NCBI RefSeq assembly: GCF_900169145.1
Contig: NZ_FXZD01000010.1
Span: 42,402-106,401, forward strand
Reading direction: 5' to 3'
From: Brevibacterium antiquum CNRZ 918
GTDB lineage: Bacteria; Actinomycetota; Actinomycetes; Actinomycetales; Brevibacteriaceae
DNA length: 64,000 bases
Shown here: positions 1 to 8,815 of the stretch, one piece after another
Numbering within the stretch: the first letter of the stretch is position 1
Layout of the letters: each line of letters opens with the position of its first letter
Made by a program: the position numbers and the translations under genes
The notes under the pieces: model-generated
Databases searched by the model: none
Seen by the model: the letters and a program-made list of their open reading frames with translations, nothing else
What the model was told of the DNA's origin: nothing

Positions 1-13
1 CAAGCGTCTGAGG

Positions 14-1075
14 TCAGAGCTTGCGCAGCTGGACCTTGCGGATCGTGTGGTCGTCCGACTTGTGCAGCACGAGGTCGGCACGACCGCGGCTGGGCTGGAC
101 GTTTTTGCGCAGGTTGGGGAAGTTGATCGAATCCCAGATCTCCGTGGCCAGGGTGATCGCCTCGTCATCATCGAGCTTCGAATAACGGTGGAAGTAGGAG
201 TCCGTGTCCTGGAAGGCACCGTGCTTGAGCTTGAGGAACCGGGAGATGTACCACTGTCGGATGTCCCGGGAACGGGCATCGACGTAGACGGAGAAATCGA
301 AGTAGTCGCTGATCGACAGGCCCAGTGTTCCGTCGCTGCGGGGCCGGGCGGGCTGGAGGACGTTGAGGCCTTCGACGATGAGGACATCGGGGGAGCGGAC
401 GACCACCTCGGCGCCGGGGACGATGTCGTAGGTGTGGTGCGAGTACACGGGGGCACGGACCTCGGGGGAGCCGGACTTCACGGCGGAGATGAACCGCAGC
501 AGTTTGCGCCGGTCGTAGGACTCAGGGAATCCCTTGCGCCCGACCAGGCGTCTGCGCTGGAGCTCGGCGTTGGAGTAGAGGAAGCCATCGGTGGTGATGA
601 GCTCGACGCGGGGGGTGTCGGGCCATCTGGCTAGGAGTTCGCGCAGAACACGCGCGGTGGTGGACTTGCCGACGGCGACGGAGCCGGCCACACCGATGAC
701 GAAGGGCGTGCGCTTGGCCTCCTGCGGTTCAAGACCCAGTTCGTGCAGAGGGGAGAAGAACTCACGAGTCATCTCATGCGTGCTGCGGCGGGCAGAGACA
801 TAGAGATTGAGCAGGCGGGACAGAGGCAGGTAAACCTGAGCCACCTCGTCGAGGTTGATCCGGTCGCCCAGACCGCGCAGACGTTCGATGTCGCGCTGCT
901 TCAGCGGCAGAGGTGTGGCCTGCGCCAGAGTGCCCCAGACGTCACGGTCGAACTCCCAGAACGGTGATGTCGGTTCGGCCTCGGGCTTGCGTCCGATGTT
1001 GAGGCCGGCCAGGCGCCGCGCGCGGTCAAGGATGGGATCGACGTGAGACATGGGAGCAATTGTGTCATGCGTCAT
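14..1075 (-). CDS. coaA: Type I pantothenate kinase
   Basis: Phosphorylates pantothenate with ATP, the first committed step of coenzyme A synthesis; cytoplasmic. A P-loop GSVAVGKS lies at about residues 131-138, followed by the P-loop kinase core seen in bacterial CoaA, with a conserved ending rich in basic residues. The length (353 aa) fits the family, whose members are about 310-320 aa plus an N-terminal extension. I chose the ATG at 1075, which has AGG a few bases upstream; an ATG at 1051 would give 345 aa. The open frame runs further upstream but enters the glmS coding region. It is divergent from glmS and shares an intergenic region of less than 100 bp with it. Confidence 0.93.
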   Translation of the reverse strand: MTHDTIAPMSHVDPILDRARRLAGLNIGRKPEAEPTSPFWEFDRDVWGTLAQATPLPLKQRDIERLRGLGDRINLDEVAQVYLPLSRLLNLYVSARRSTHEMTREFFSPLHELGLEPQEAKRTPFVIGVAGSVAVGKSTTARVLRELLARWPDTPRVELITTDGFLYSNAELQRRRLVGRKGFPESYDRRKLLRFISAVKSGSPEVRAPVYSHHTYDIVPGAEVVVRSPDVLIVEGLNVLQPARPRSDGTLGLSISDYFDFSVYVDARSRDIRQWYISRFLKLKHGAFQDTDSYFHRYSKLDDDEAITLATEIWDSINFPNLRKNVQPSRGRADLVLHKSDDHTIRKVQLRKL

Positions 1076-1148
1076 GCCTGTTCGGATCGTCGAGGTGACA
1101 ACGAGAGATCGCCGAGGTGGTCGATGCAACGATATTTGACTTGATTGC

Positions 1149-1154
1149 GTAAAA
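1149..1154 (+). promoter_or_regulatory. Possible -10 element for a leaderless glmS transcript
   Basis: TAAAAT ends 8 bp before the glmS ATG and no purine-rich ribosome site lies between. If this is the -10 element, the mRNA would begin at or next to the start codon. The -35 region is poor, so this is tentative. Confidence 0.3.
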
Positions 1155-1162
1155 TTCCACTC

Positions 1163-3037
1163 ATGTGTGGAATCGTTGGTTATGTATCCAAAGCAGACGT
1201 GGACAATGCTGATCACTCAGCGCTCGATGTGGTGCTCAGCGGCCTGAAACGGCTCGAATACCGGGGCTATGACTCCGCGGGAGTCGCCCTTGTCACTCCT
1301 GCTGGTGTTCTGGAGACCGCGAAGAAGGCCGGCAAGCTCTCGGCGCTGACCGATGAGCTCGAGGTCAACCCGCTCCCGAAGGCGCAGACGGGCATCGGAC
1401 ACACCAGGTGGGCCACCCACGGTGGACCGACCGACCTCAACGCCCACCCGCATGTGGCCGACGGCGGAAAACTGGCGCTGATCCACAACGGCATCATCGA
1501 GAACTTCGCCCAGCTGAAGAAGAACCTCGTTGCCGAGGGTGTCGAATTCGAGTCCGAGACCGACACCGAGGTTGCGGCCGCCCAGCTGGCCAAAAACTAC
1601 CAGGACACCGGTGACCTGACGAGGGCCATGCGCGTGACCGCCACGCAGCTCGAAGGTGCCTTCACCCTTCTCGCCGTTCACGCCGATGCTCCCGGTCAGG
1701 TCGTCGCCGCACGCCGCAACTCGCCCCTGGTCATCGGACTGGGCGAAGGAGAGAACTTCCTCGGCTCCGACGTTGCCGCCTTCATCGACTACACCCGCAC
1801 CGCCGTGGAGATCGGTCAGGACCAGGTCGTGACCATCACCCCGGAGACCGTGGTCATCACGGACACCGACGGCAACGAGGTCGAAGGCGTTGAGTATAAG
1901 GTCGACTGGGACGCCGCCGCTGCTGAGAAGGGCGGATTCCCTTCGTTCATGGACAAGGAGATCCACGACCAACCACAGGCCATCGCGGACACACTGCTGG
2001 GACGCCTCGACATCGACGGCAAACTCACCCTCGACGAGATGCACATCGACGAGACCGTGCTCAAGACCATCGACAAGATCATCGTCATCGCCTGCGGCAC
2101 CGCAGCCTACGCCGGCCAGGTCGCCAAGTATGCGATCGAACATTGGTGCCGCGTGCCCGTCGAGGTCGAACTCGCCCACGAATTCCGCTACCGCGATCCC
2201 GTGGTCAACGAGAAGACCCTCGTCGTCGCGATCTCCCAGTCAGGCGAGACCATGGACACGACCATGGCTGTGCGCCACGCTCGTCAGCAGGGCGCGAAGG
2301 TCATCGCGATCTGCAACACCTTCGGATCGACCATTCCCCGCGAATCCGACGCCGCACTGTACACGCACGCAGGCCCGGAGATCGCCGTCGCCTCAACCAA
2401 GGCCTTCCTCTCACAGGTCGTGGCCTGCTACCTGCTGGGCCTGTACCTGGCGCAGCTGCGCGGCAACAAGTTCCGTGACGAGATCGAAGTCATCCTCGAC
2501 GAGCTCCAGACCATCCCGGAGAAGGTCCAGAGCCTCCTCGACAATGACAAGGAACAGGTCCAGGCACTGGCCCGCCGCAACCAGGACGTCGACTCCGTGC
2601 TGTTCCTGGGTCGCCACGTCGGCTACCCGGTGGCAATGGAGGGTGCGCTCAAACTCAAGGAGCTCGCCTACATCCACGCCGAGGGCTTCGCCGCCGGTGA
2701 ACTCAAGCACGGACCGATCGCACTCATCGACGACGGTCAGCTCGTCATCATCGTCGTGCCGTCCAAGCGCGGCCGCGATTCCCTTCATGCCAAGGTCATC
2801 TCGAACATCCAGGAAGTCCGGGCCCGCGGGGCGAATACCGTGGTCATCGCCGAAGAGGGTGACGAAGAGGTCCGCGAGTTCGCTTCCGAGGTCATCTACG
2901 TTCCCCAGACGACGACGCTCATGGCACCGCTGCTGACCACGGTTCCGCTGCAGATCTTCGCCATGGAACTGGCCACGGCCAAGGGCCTCGACGTGGATCA
3001 GCCGCGCAACCTGGCCAAGTCCGTGACAGTGGAGTAA
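1163..3037 (+). CDS. glmS: Glutamine--fructose-6-phosphate aminotransferase (isomerizing)
   Basis: Makes glucosamine 6-phosphate from fructose 6-phosphate and glutamine, feeding peptidoglycan synthesis. The protein (624 aa) starts MCGIVGYV. The Cys after Met is the N-terminal nucleophile of the glutaminase domain, so ATG 1163 is the only workable start and the in-frame TTG at 1145 is rejected. HTRWATHG follows at about residue 85. Two SIS sugar-isomerase domains occupy the C-terminal half, with the serine-rich SQSGET phosphate-binding loop, and the C-terminus [13 protein letters not shown] is typical. acpS follows 10 bp downstream in the same direction. No Shine-Dalgarno sequence is visible before the ATG. 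Confidence 0.97.
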   Translation: MCGIVGYVSKADVDNADHSALDVVLSGLKRLEYRGYDSAGVALVTPAGVLETAKKAGKLSALTDELEVNPLPKAQTGIGHTRWATHGGPTDLNAHPHVADGGKLALIHNGIIENFAQLKKNLVAEGVEFESETDTEVAAAQLAKNYQDTGDLTRAMRVTATQLEGAFTLLAVHADAPGQVVAARRNSPLVIGLGEGENFLGSDVAAFIDYTRTAVEIGQDQVVTITPETVVITDTDGNEVEGVEYKVDWDAAAAEKGGFPSFMDKEIHDQPQAIADTLLGRLDIDGKLTLDEMHIDETVLKTIDKIIVIACGTAAYAGQVAKYAIEHWCRVPVEVELAHEFRYRDPVVNEKTLVVAISQSGETMDTTMAVRHARQQGAKVIAICNTFGSTIPRESDAALYTHAGPEIAVASTKAFLSQVVACYLLGLYLAQLRGNKFRDEIEVILDELQTIPEKVQSLLDNDKEQVQALARRNQDVDSVLFLGRHVGYPVAMEGALKLKELAYIHAEGFAAGELKHGPIALIDDGQLVIIVVPSKRGRDSLHAKVISNIQEVRARGANTVVIAEEGDEEVREFASEVIYVPQTTTLMAPLLTTVPLQIFAMELATAKGLDVDQPRNLAKSVTVE

Positions 3038-3047
3038 GGACGGCGAC

Positions 3048-3470
3048 ATGGCGATTCTGGGAATCGGAACCGACATCGCCGATGTGCCTCGGTTCGCCGA
3101 GCACATAGAACGCTTGCCCGAACTCCTCGATCGTCTGCTGACTCCGGCCGAGCAGCTCAAACGTAACGGCAAACGTCGCACGGATGCCTCCTTGGCGGCG
3201 AGATTCTCCGCCAAGGAGGCACTGAAGAAGGCGATCGGCTTCCCCGGATGGCTGCCCTGGCAGTCCGCCGAGGTGGTCCCCGCCAGGTCCGGTGCCCCCT
3301 CATTCCGTCTGCGGGGGCTGGTGCTCGAGCACTTCTACCGCATCGGCGCAACGAACATCCACCTCTCGATCACCCATGACGCGGACCTCACCATGACCTT
3401 CGTCATCGTCGAAGGCGAAGGACCTTCGCTGAGCCCCGACGTGGAATGGGCCGCGGACCATTTCGGGTAG
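3048..3470 (+). CDS. acpS: Holo-[acyl-carrier-protein] synthase
   Basis: Transfers 4'-phosphopantetheine from CoA to acyl carrier protein. The 140-aa protein begins MAILGIGTDIADV, with the Mg-binding Asp9, and has ARFSAKEALKKA at about 51-61 containing the second metal-binding acidic residue (Glu57). Both are hallmark AcpS motifs, and the length is slightly above the usual 120-130 aa. It sits 10 bp after glmS and is probably co-transcribed. In many actinobacteria acpS is followed by nnr and alr; here a 5-kb accessory block separates them. Confidence 0.94.
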   Translation: MAILGIGTDIADVPRFAEHIERLPELLDRLLTPAEQLKRNGKRRTDASLAARFSAKEALKKAIGFPGWLPWQSAEVVPARSGAPSFRLRGLVLEHFYRIGATNIHLSITHDADLTMTFVIVEGEGPSLSPDVEWAADHFG

Positions 3471-3486
3471 GTTCGCAGTGGGGGAG

Positions 3487-3828
3487 TCATTCACTCACCT
3501 CGACCTCCGTGGACCGGTCGCCCCCATGGTCGCCCCATGAAGGGTGCGGTATGGCTTCGTCGAACGCACTGCCAGACAGTGGCCACTGCGGGAAAGAAGC
3601 GGAGAATGACTCGGTAAGTGCGATAGACGGCTTCGAAGGTTCGGGCACCACGAAGGGGCGGTGGGGGTAGACAACTCCGCGTTGGTCGATGATCCCGCCT
3701 GCTTCGAGGAGCTCACTCCTGATGCCAAGGCGTTGGTTCACGCGGATTCTGCTGTCGATGCACAACACAGCTGTCGATACACTCGCCACGATTGAGGTAG
3801 CTGCGATCGAGTAGGACAATGCCTGCAT
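3487..3828 (-). CDS. Hypothetical protein, possibly exported
   Basis: An open frame of 113 codons downstream of the GT-C-like membrane protein gene and in the same direction, 49 bp from its stop. The N-terminus has an apolar run (about residues 5-24) that could be a signal peptide or membrane anchor, followed by a polar stretch without recognisable motifs. No good ribosome site is seen before the ATG at 3828. I do not recognise the family. Its amino-acid composition looks protein-like rather than like a shadow frame, but it could still be spurious. Confidence 0.35.
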   Translation of the reverse strand: MQALSYSIAATSIVASVSTAVLCIDSRIRVNQRLGIRSELLEAGGIIDQRGVVYPHRPFVVPEPSKPSIALTESFSASFPQWPLSGSAFDEAIPHPSWGDHGGDRSTEVEVSE

Positions 3829-3877
3829 TGAGCACAGCGAGGTGGCCAGAATCTTGAGTTTGACCTGCTCAGAACCC

Positions 3878-5224
3878 TCACCACTGCGTTGTCAGGAGAG
3901 CCTCGATCGCGATAGCCGATGCCATCTGAGTGGCAAGCAGGGGCCGTTGCCACCGCAGTGGCAACAGCGATGGCAACACCAGTATCCAGATTGTGAACGG
4001 CAGCCAGATTCGTTCCACCTCCGCCTTGCTCATGCCCGACAGTGTCGCCACGAGGATCGAGACGAACCCGGCGCAGCCCAGGACAGCGACCACGCGCCGG
4101 CCTCTGTCGGCCCCCCGCCACGCTTCGGCGATGCTGCGGGGAAGGGCCGCCCATACGGCCAGTCCGCTGGTAAATGTCCAGGCCCCCAGGTTCGCCCACA
4201 CCCAGTAGCCGTATTGCCGTTTGTGTTGGATCCCGTCGTAGTAGCGGGTGACCAGGACGGGGAACCCCTCCCACCACCGGAATCCGGCCAGGGTGAATGC
4301 CACGGCGACGGACAGCGCACCTCCGAGTGCCCAGGGCAGTGCCGACCATCTGCCGCCGAGATAGATCACGGCGATGGCGAGGATCCCCAGAAGCATCAGC
4401 CCATAGGAAAGATAGACGCACAGGCCGAGTAACAGCCCCGCCGGAAGACCGAAGCCGATCACGCGCGAACGGCGGACTGCTGTCGAGGCCAGCGCCAGAA
4501 GCGCCAGCCCCCAGGCAGCTACTGCCATGAACAGCGCATCAGCGGACACGCCCATCCAGATCGCCGCGGATGCGGCTATCAGCCAGGGCGCTGCGCGGCG
4601 GGCGAACTTCTCCGACGCCAGGGTCTTGACGGTCAGCAGGACTGCGACGACCCCGGTGCATCCGAGAGTCATGACGATGACACCAGCTGTGTACGGGTCC
4701 TCGATGCCGATCCGGTCGAGCAGGATGAAGAACAGCGTTGCGCCCGGTGGATGCCCGGCAATGTGAATGGGCCAGTGGTCAGGCGCGCGCAGGGGTACTC
4801 GTTCGATGAATCCGGACAAGAACGCAGGGATCGAGGACACTTCTTTGGCATCGACGAAGTATTCGCTGGGGCGGGCAAACACCTTGCTGATGCTTTCCTT
4901 GCCGCCGACATGGGCCAGTGCGGCTGTCCACAGCCAGGATCCGGTGAACACTGCGACCAGGTAGGGGCTCCAGTTCAGTGCGGAGCTGATCCGTCGCCAG
5001 CACAGAAATCCGGTCAGTGCAACGAGTACCGGCAACACCAAGGTGGGCGCCAGGTCGGGTGTCCACCTTGCCTTCAGAGGAGGCCAGTAGATGAAGACAT
5101 CGGTTCCGGTCGCACGCGGCCAGATGATGGCGGCGGCGACCACTACCGCGCCGATCAATGTGCTGATCATCGCCGCTGTCCAGGCCCGGCGGGAAAGTAA
5201 GGATGCTTGGGTGGGCACGATCAC
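3878..5224 (-). CDS. Polytopic membrane protein, GT-C glycosyltransferase-like
   Basis: A 448-aa integral membrane protein with about ten hydrophobic segments. A soluble-looking loop at about residues 105-165 carries the motif HIAGHPPGATLFF. A His-Pro-Pro-Gly loop between membrane helices occurs in actinobacterial proteins annotated as GT-C-type glycosyltransferases, so a role in lipid-linked sugar transfer at the membrane is inferred, not proven. Start is GTG 5224, with an alternative GTG at 5218. A 13-bp palindrome lies just upstream. An IS3 element begins about 70 bp upstream, and beyond it lies a truncated family 2 glycosyltransferase, suggesting that a former glycosylation locus was broken up. 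Confidence 0.75.
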   Translation of the reverse strand: MIVPTQASLLSRRAWTAAMISTLIGAVVVAAAIIWPRATGTDVFIYWPPLKARWTPDLAPTLVLPVLVALTGFLCWRRISSALNWSPYLVAVFTGSWLWTAALAHVGGKESISKVFARPSEYFVDAKEVSSIPAFLSGFIERVPLRAPDHWPIHIAGHPPGATLFFILLDRIGIEDPYTAGVIVMTLGCTGVVAVLLTVKTLASEKFARRAAPWLIAASAAIWMGVSADALFMAVAAWGLALLALASTAVRRSRVIGFGLPAGLLLGLCVYLSYGLMLLGILAIAVIYLGGRWSALPWALGGALSVAVAFTLAGFRWWEGFPVLVTRYYDGIQHKRQYGYWVWANLGAWTFTSGLAVWAALPRSIAEAWRGADRGRRVVAVLGCAGFVSILVATLSGMSKAEVERIWLPFTIWILVLPSLLPLRWQRPLLATQMASAIAIEALLTTQW

Positions 5225-5228
5225 ATTT

Positions 5229-5245
5229 TAACACTGATAGTGTCA
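5229..5245. promoter_or_regulatory. Palindrome ACACTgatAGTGT upstream of the membrane protein gene
   Basis: ACACT-GAT-AGTGT at 5231-5243 forms a 13-bp inverted repeat directly in front of the GTG start at 5224. Its size and position resemble a TetR-family operator. No matching regulator gene lies next to it; the IS element begins about 50 bp away. Confidence 0.35.
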
Positions 5246-5357
5246 CTCTATGGATAACCGCCTGGTACGTGAGCAACTTCCCTGCACGGGGCTGAACCCT
5301 GAGTGGTGGACACGCTGAGACTGGCCCATAATGGGCCGGAGAATGCGAGTAGAAACC

Positions 5358-5699
5358 ATGCCGAAGAAGAAGTACTCGGATGAGTTCAAAGCCGACGCCG
5401 TCGAGCTGTACGAGACTCATCCAGACATGTCCTATACCCAAGTCGCGGCTGACCTCGGCGTCTCCCGCGGAGCAATCAAGACGTGGGTGTTCCAGGCTCG
5501 GAAGGCTGCCGGGGCGGTACCCACGAGCGCGCCCGATCACCCGGAGACGCCGGAGGAAGAGGTGGCTCGCCTACGGGTGGAGAATGATTCGTTGAAGGCC
5601 GACAAGCGGGCTCTGCGCACTGATGTGGAGCGTTTGGAAGAAGAGCGAGCCATCCTGCGCAAGGCCACGAAGTATTTCGCGGCAGAGACGACCTGGTGA
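5358..5699 (+). CDS. IS3-family transposase OrfA
   Basis: DNA-binding half of the transposase, 113 aa. The N-terminal HTH begins MPKKKYSDEFKADAVELY. The C-terminal half is a leucine-zipper-like coiled coil rich in Glu, Arg and Leu, ending with the family signature ILRKATKYFA. ATG 5358 matches the usual start of the family, although upstream ATGs at 5331 and 5343 are in frame. The stop overlaps the GTG of orfB (GTGA), so orfB may be expressed by coupling or by frameshifting to give the fused transposase. Confidence 0.9.
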   Translation: MPKKKYSDEFKADAVELYETHPDMSYTQVAADLGVSRGAIKTWVFQARKAAGAVPTSAPDHPETPEEEVARLRVENDSLKADKRALRTDVERLEEERAILRKATKYFAAETTW

Positions 5700-6598
5700 T
5701 CCGCTTCCAGTTCGTTGACGACCACCGACACACCTACGAGGTGAAGCGGATGTGTGCAGTGCTGGGCATCCAACGCTCGTCCTTTTACAAGTGGCGTGAG
5801 ACCATGTCCGATCGCGCGGCTTCACAGGCCGCTGATGAGGCGTTGGTCGACCGGATCCGGGACCACTATGAGGAGTGGAACCACACGTACGGGTACCGGC
5901 GGATCACCGTCGAGTTGGCCGAGGATCCAGCAGTGGACGGGCCGGTCAATCACAAGAGAGTTGCTCGGCTGATGCGCCAGCACAACATCGTCGGTGTCCA
6001 TCTGCGCAAGCCGCATATCACCACGATCAAGGACCCGGGTGCCCAGGTCTTCGCTGACCTGGTGAAGAGGGACTTCACTGCTGACGAGTTGGGGACGACT
6101 TATGTTGGCGACATTACTTATTTGCCCTACGGAAGTGAGGGGAAGTTCTTGTATCTGGCCACGGCCATCGATCTCTACTCAAAACGGATCGTGGGTTGGT
6201 CGATCGCTGACCATATGCGCACCAGTCTCGTTGAAGACGCGTTACACAATGCATCAAACAACAGACAAACATTACGGGGTGCGATTATGCACACGGACCA
6301 CGGGCGTCAATATACGTCTTCGTCGTTCCAAGCGACGTGTGCCCGGTTGGGGGTGGTTCAGTCGATGGGCCGAATCGGGTCGAGTGCTGATAACGCCCTG
6401 GCGGAGTCGGTCAATGCGGCGCTGAAGCGTGAGGTGTTGCAGGGAGCTAAACGGTGGGAGAGCGCGGCCCAGTGTCGTCGAGAAGTGTTCCGGTGGCTGG
6501 TCCGGTACAACACGGGCCGCAGGCATTCGAGTCTGCGTTATCGAGCACCGCTTGACGTTGAGTGCGATTGGGCGTCTATGATGGATCTTGCCGCCTGA
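5696..6598 (+). CDS. IS3-family transposase OrfB (DDE integrase)
   Basis: Catalytic half of the transposase, 300 aa, starting at GTG 5696 that overlaps the orfA stop. An HTH_21 segment (HTYGYRRITVELAED) at about 60-75 precedes a retroviral-type integrase core. The DDE residues are visible as Asp in TTYVGDITYLP, Asp in HTDHGRQY, and Glu in NALAESVNAALKRE. The end (RRHSSLRYRAPLD) is typical. The frame is intact, so the element may still be active. Confidence 0.93.
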   Translation: MIRFQFVDDHRHTYEVKRMCAVLGIQRSSFYKWRETMSDRAASQAADEALVDRIRDHYEEWNHTYGYRRITVELAEDPAVDGPVNHKRVARLMRQHNIVGVHLRKPHITTIKDPGAQVFADLVKRDFTADELGTTYVGDITYLPYGSEGKFLYLATAIDLYSKRIVGWSIADHMRTSLVEDALHNASNNRQTLRGAIMHTDHGRQYTSSSFQATCARLGVVQSMGRIGSSADNALAESVNAALKREVLQGAKRWESAAQCRREVFRWLVRYNTGRRHSSLRYRAPLDVECDWASMMDLAA

Positions 6599-6612
6599 TA
6601 GTACACATTGCT

Positions 6613-6978
6613 GTGTCCACTCTCAGGGGTTCACGCCCCACCGTGGTGATTCCGTGCCGCGACGAGGCGTTGGCATTGCCCGGCGTATTCAGCACCATAC
6701 CCGGCGACATGAGCGTGATCGTCGTGGACAACGGTTCGGTCGATGGTACGGCCGGCGTCGCCCGCGGCCTGGGCGCCACAGTGGTGTACGAGGCTGTTGC
6801 CGGTTACGGCGCAGCGGTGCAGGCCGGAATCCTCGCGGCCACGACACCCTTGGTGGCAGTGCTTGATGGCGATGTGGATCGCCCTGAGTTCGGTGGAGAG
6901 CTGGTCACGGTATGCCGGCCGCATCGGGCCAGCTGGTATGAGTGCAGTAGCGGTCCTCGAATTCGAGCGGAGGGCTGA
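6613..6978 (+). pseudogene. Family 2 glycosyltransferase, N-terminal fragment
   Basis: About 115 codons resembling the first half of a GT2 domain of the dolichyl-phosphate-mannose-synthase type. Visible are VVIPCRDEALALPGVF, then VIVVDNGSVDGTAGVAR with the nucleotide-binding Asp, then AVLDGDVD in place of the DxD motif. Similarity ends at about codon 100; the frame then continues with unrelated residues and stops at 6978. The 5' end now lies in the right inverted repeat of the IS, where GTG 6613 could start translation. Both ends have therefore been lost or replaced. It probably belonged with the GT-C-like gene on the other side of the IS. Confidence 0.7.
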
Positions 6979-7153
6979 TACAGAGTTGAGTGACAGCCAA
7001 GCTGGTTCGATGCCATCAGAATCATCTCGTAGTCAAACCGTTTCAAAACCCATGGGTTTTGAGGCAGAAAGGTTATGAGACACCTGTACGTGGCCAAGCC
7101 ACAATAGCGTCGCCAGGCCCGCATCCGTCCCTGTGGGAAGTAGGGTGACCGTC

Positions 7154-7450
7154 ATGAGAGAAATTAGGTTCTTCCCTGACTGGGGTAGAAAGGAACCCCT
7201 GTGGGAGTCGGACGCGTATGACTATGCTGTACGTGGGTCTGATCTCTCGATATCGCCGCAACTTCAGGCGGACCTCCGTAGTTACATGCGCTTCTGGCAT
7301 GAGCATTTCCATGAAGAAGACGAGTGGGATTCCGTCTTGTCCAAGAATCATTTCTCAGATGAAGGATCTCGTCTCATTCGGGAGTTATCCGAACAGCTCA
7401 AAGGGTGTGCGGTCATCGTCGACGAGAGAGATGAATACGCAAGAGAGTGA
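7154..7450 (+). CDS. Hypothetical protein
   Basis: A 98-aa acidic soluble protein beginning MREIRFFPDWG, with a central region rich in His, Glu and Trp (RFWHEHFHEEDEWDS) and a C-terminal helix-strand stretch. No catalytic motif or domain is recognised. The pattern is like small actinobacterial hypothetical proteins often found in immunity or defence neighbourhoods, which is only an impression. The start is ATG 7154; the upstream extension to 7133 is less likely. It lies between the glycosyltransferase fragment and a WapI-like gene on the opposite strand. Confidence 0.55.
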   Translation: MREIRFFPDWGRKEPLWESDAYDYAVRGSDLSISPQLQADLRSYMRFWHEHFHEEDEWDSVLSKNHFSDEGSRLIRELSEQLKGCAVIVDERDEYARE

Positions 7451-7706
7451 GTCCAAAAGCAAGCCGCAGGATTTGCGATGACCAGGATGGACCGCTGAGG
7501 ACGTTACCTGTCTCGTCAGTTGGTCGCGGATGACTTTGCATCAGCCTCTTCCAGCAAACAGCGCATCCGGAATCTGGCCGAGCCGGCCTTGAGCGTTCAT
7601 AGATCGCCGCCGTGCTTCGCTGAGGCACACAAGATGCTGCAAACTTCGCATCAGTCCCAATCGTCAAAGCCGGGAAGCAACTTGAACCGAACCGTTCGCG
7701 AATCCA
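7451..7706. other. Intergenic stretch without recognised features
   Basis: This 256-bp gap between convergent genes contains only short open frames. I see no RNA gene, clear hairpin terminator or repeat. Confidence 0.4.
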
Positions 7707-8255
7707 TCAGCGGACGGGGTAGGTGGACAGCTGATCCCGTAACGCAACCGCTGCGTCTTGGATCTGGTGCTTGCTCGTGACAATGGCGAGCTGAGATCGC
7801 TTTGGCGATAGCGGGTCAAACGGAGGCACAGCGGCCTCATGACTTAGCCCAATCAGCAGCTCTACTTGCGATTCTGACTGCTTGCCGACCGCAAAGCTCA
7901 GGTTCGGCTCAGTAAACGTCAGCCATTTGGGTACATGTTCATCGACGTCAGGACTTTCAGGTGCTGAAGCCTCCTCGACGGGGGCAGTCGCCGTTGTGGC
8001 TACCTCGGCGATCTGCTGAAGCCAATCTGACAGTCTGACGACCTCCCAGGTGGTCAGGGACGGGTCCTGGAAAGACCATCGCGTGCCATCGCTCGCTCGC
8101 ACAGACCCTTCAACAACTAACCAATTGGAATCCCAGGAGGCGGCGTCTGCCGGTTGGTCTTCAGTCTCTTGAGTCAGCCACTGGTAACCAGCGATTTGTA
8201 GTTCCAACTTCGTGTTCTCGTCGTAAAGTCGCACGCGTCCAGGATACGGCCTCAT
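7707..8255 (-). CDS. WapI-like immunity-family protein
   Basis: A 182-aa protein. Its N-terminal half follows a pattern I associate with the WapI family of contact-dependent toxin immunity proteins and related actinobacterial proteins: a strand with LELQIAGYQW, then DSNWLVVEGSVR, then WSFQDPSLTTWEVVRLSDWL. An Ala/Glu/Pro-rich linker (about 85-110) leads to a second beta-rich half. No cognate WapA-like toxin gene is adjacent, so it may be an orphan immunity gene. Start ATG 8255 has no clear ribosome site. The neighbourhood (IS element, resolvase remnant) indicates acquired DNA. Confidence 0.55.
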   Translation of the reverse strand: MRPYPGRVRLYDENTKLELQIAGYQWLTQETEDQPADAASWDSNWLVVEGSVRASDGTRWSFQDPSLTTWEVVRLSDWLQQIAEVATTATAPVEEASAPESPDVDEHVPKWLTFTEPNLSFAVGKQSESQVELLIGLSHEAAVPPFDPLSPKRSQLAIVTSKHQIQDAAVALRDQLSTYPVR

Positions 8256-8535
8256 GGCTTGCTAGCGCGGTGAGCCGGATGGGCCTCCTGCTTGGTGCCG
8301 ACTGTGCGCTCACTATCGGCTCCAGCCATTCCCGTTTCCGACATTGCCTCGCAACCCTACGGATATAAGACGTCTCGTCGTCCTCTCAAACCGGCACGAT
8401 GTCACTGGGCGTGTTCCCCCGACCTTTCGAACTTGTCAGTCAGCCGTCGGATTCTTACAACTATGTTTTGCAACATGATGGGTGGTTCGGTGTACTCGCC
8501 GTTAGCTATGAGACACGTTGGAGCCCCGCCTTGGC
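8256..8535. other. Intergenic stretch preceding a resolvase remnant
   Basis: No gene, RNA or repeat is recognised here. The open frames are short and do not resemble proteins I know. Confidence 0.35.
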
Positions 8536-8741
8536 GAAACTGACAGGTATACCCGCGTATTCGCCCGCGACCAATCCGCCGACTGCCAACATGCCGAGAG
8601 ACAGGAATAGATCTTGGAGGTCGACCTTGCCGGATCGCTGACAGTCAGGTCCGCAATGCGACACGTTCTGTCGAGCGCGGCGAACTGGCGGCTCAGGTCG
8701 CTCGTGATCTCGGAATGTCGCGGGCGACCATCTGCCGGTGA
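8536..8741 (+). pseudogene. Serine recombinase (resolvase) remnant with internal deletion
   Basis: Two pieces of one protein in different frames. The first (about 8548-8610) reads YTRVFARDQSADCQHAERQ then stop, matching the start of resolvases, where a strand with Tyr-x-Arg-Val is followed by the catalytic-serine loop; here Phe-Ala replaces the Ser-Thr normally there. The second (8613-8741) reads LGGRPCRIADSQVRNATR and continues to a helix-turn-helix ending ARDLGMSRATICR then stop, the typical C-terminal DNA-binding end. The whole catalytic core between them is missing. This is a dead fragment of a transposon or plasmid resolvase. Confidence 0.6.
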
Positions 8742-8815
8742 AGCTCATACTAATGATCCCACCTCGGATCCGGACTTCGACACCACCTCGGCGCGGTCGG
8801 CAATAGACTCAGACC

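Larger units (their letters stand above)
5293..6633 (+). mobile_element. IS3-family insertion sequence (complete)
   Basis: About 1.34 kb containing orfA and orfB. The ends form imperfect inverted repeats. The left end reads TGAACCCTGAG then TGGTGGACAC from 5293. The reverse complement of the right end, ending at 6633, reads TGAACCCCTGAG then AGTGGACAC. The termini are TG...CA as usual in the family. No 3-4 bp target duplication is visible between the immediate flanks (GGC on the left, CGC on the right), suggesting a rearrangement after insertion or deletion of one flank. The element separates a GT-C-like gene from a glycosyltransferase fragment. Confidence 0.85.

Noticed and set aside
1076..1162. 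glmS ribozyme
   Set aside because: The leader is under 90 bp and lacks the ribozyme core; the class is mainly in Firmicutes.
5693..5702. Programmed -1 frameshift site at the first orfA/orfB junction
   Set aside because: No canonical slippery heptamer was seen; the GTGA overlap allows simple coupling, so frameshifting is left open.
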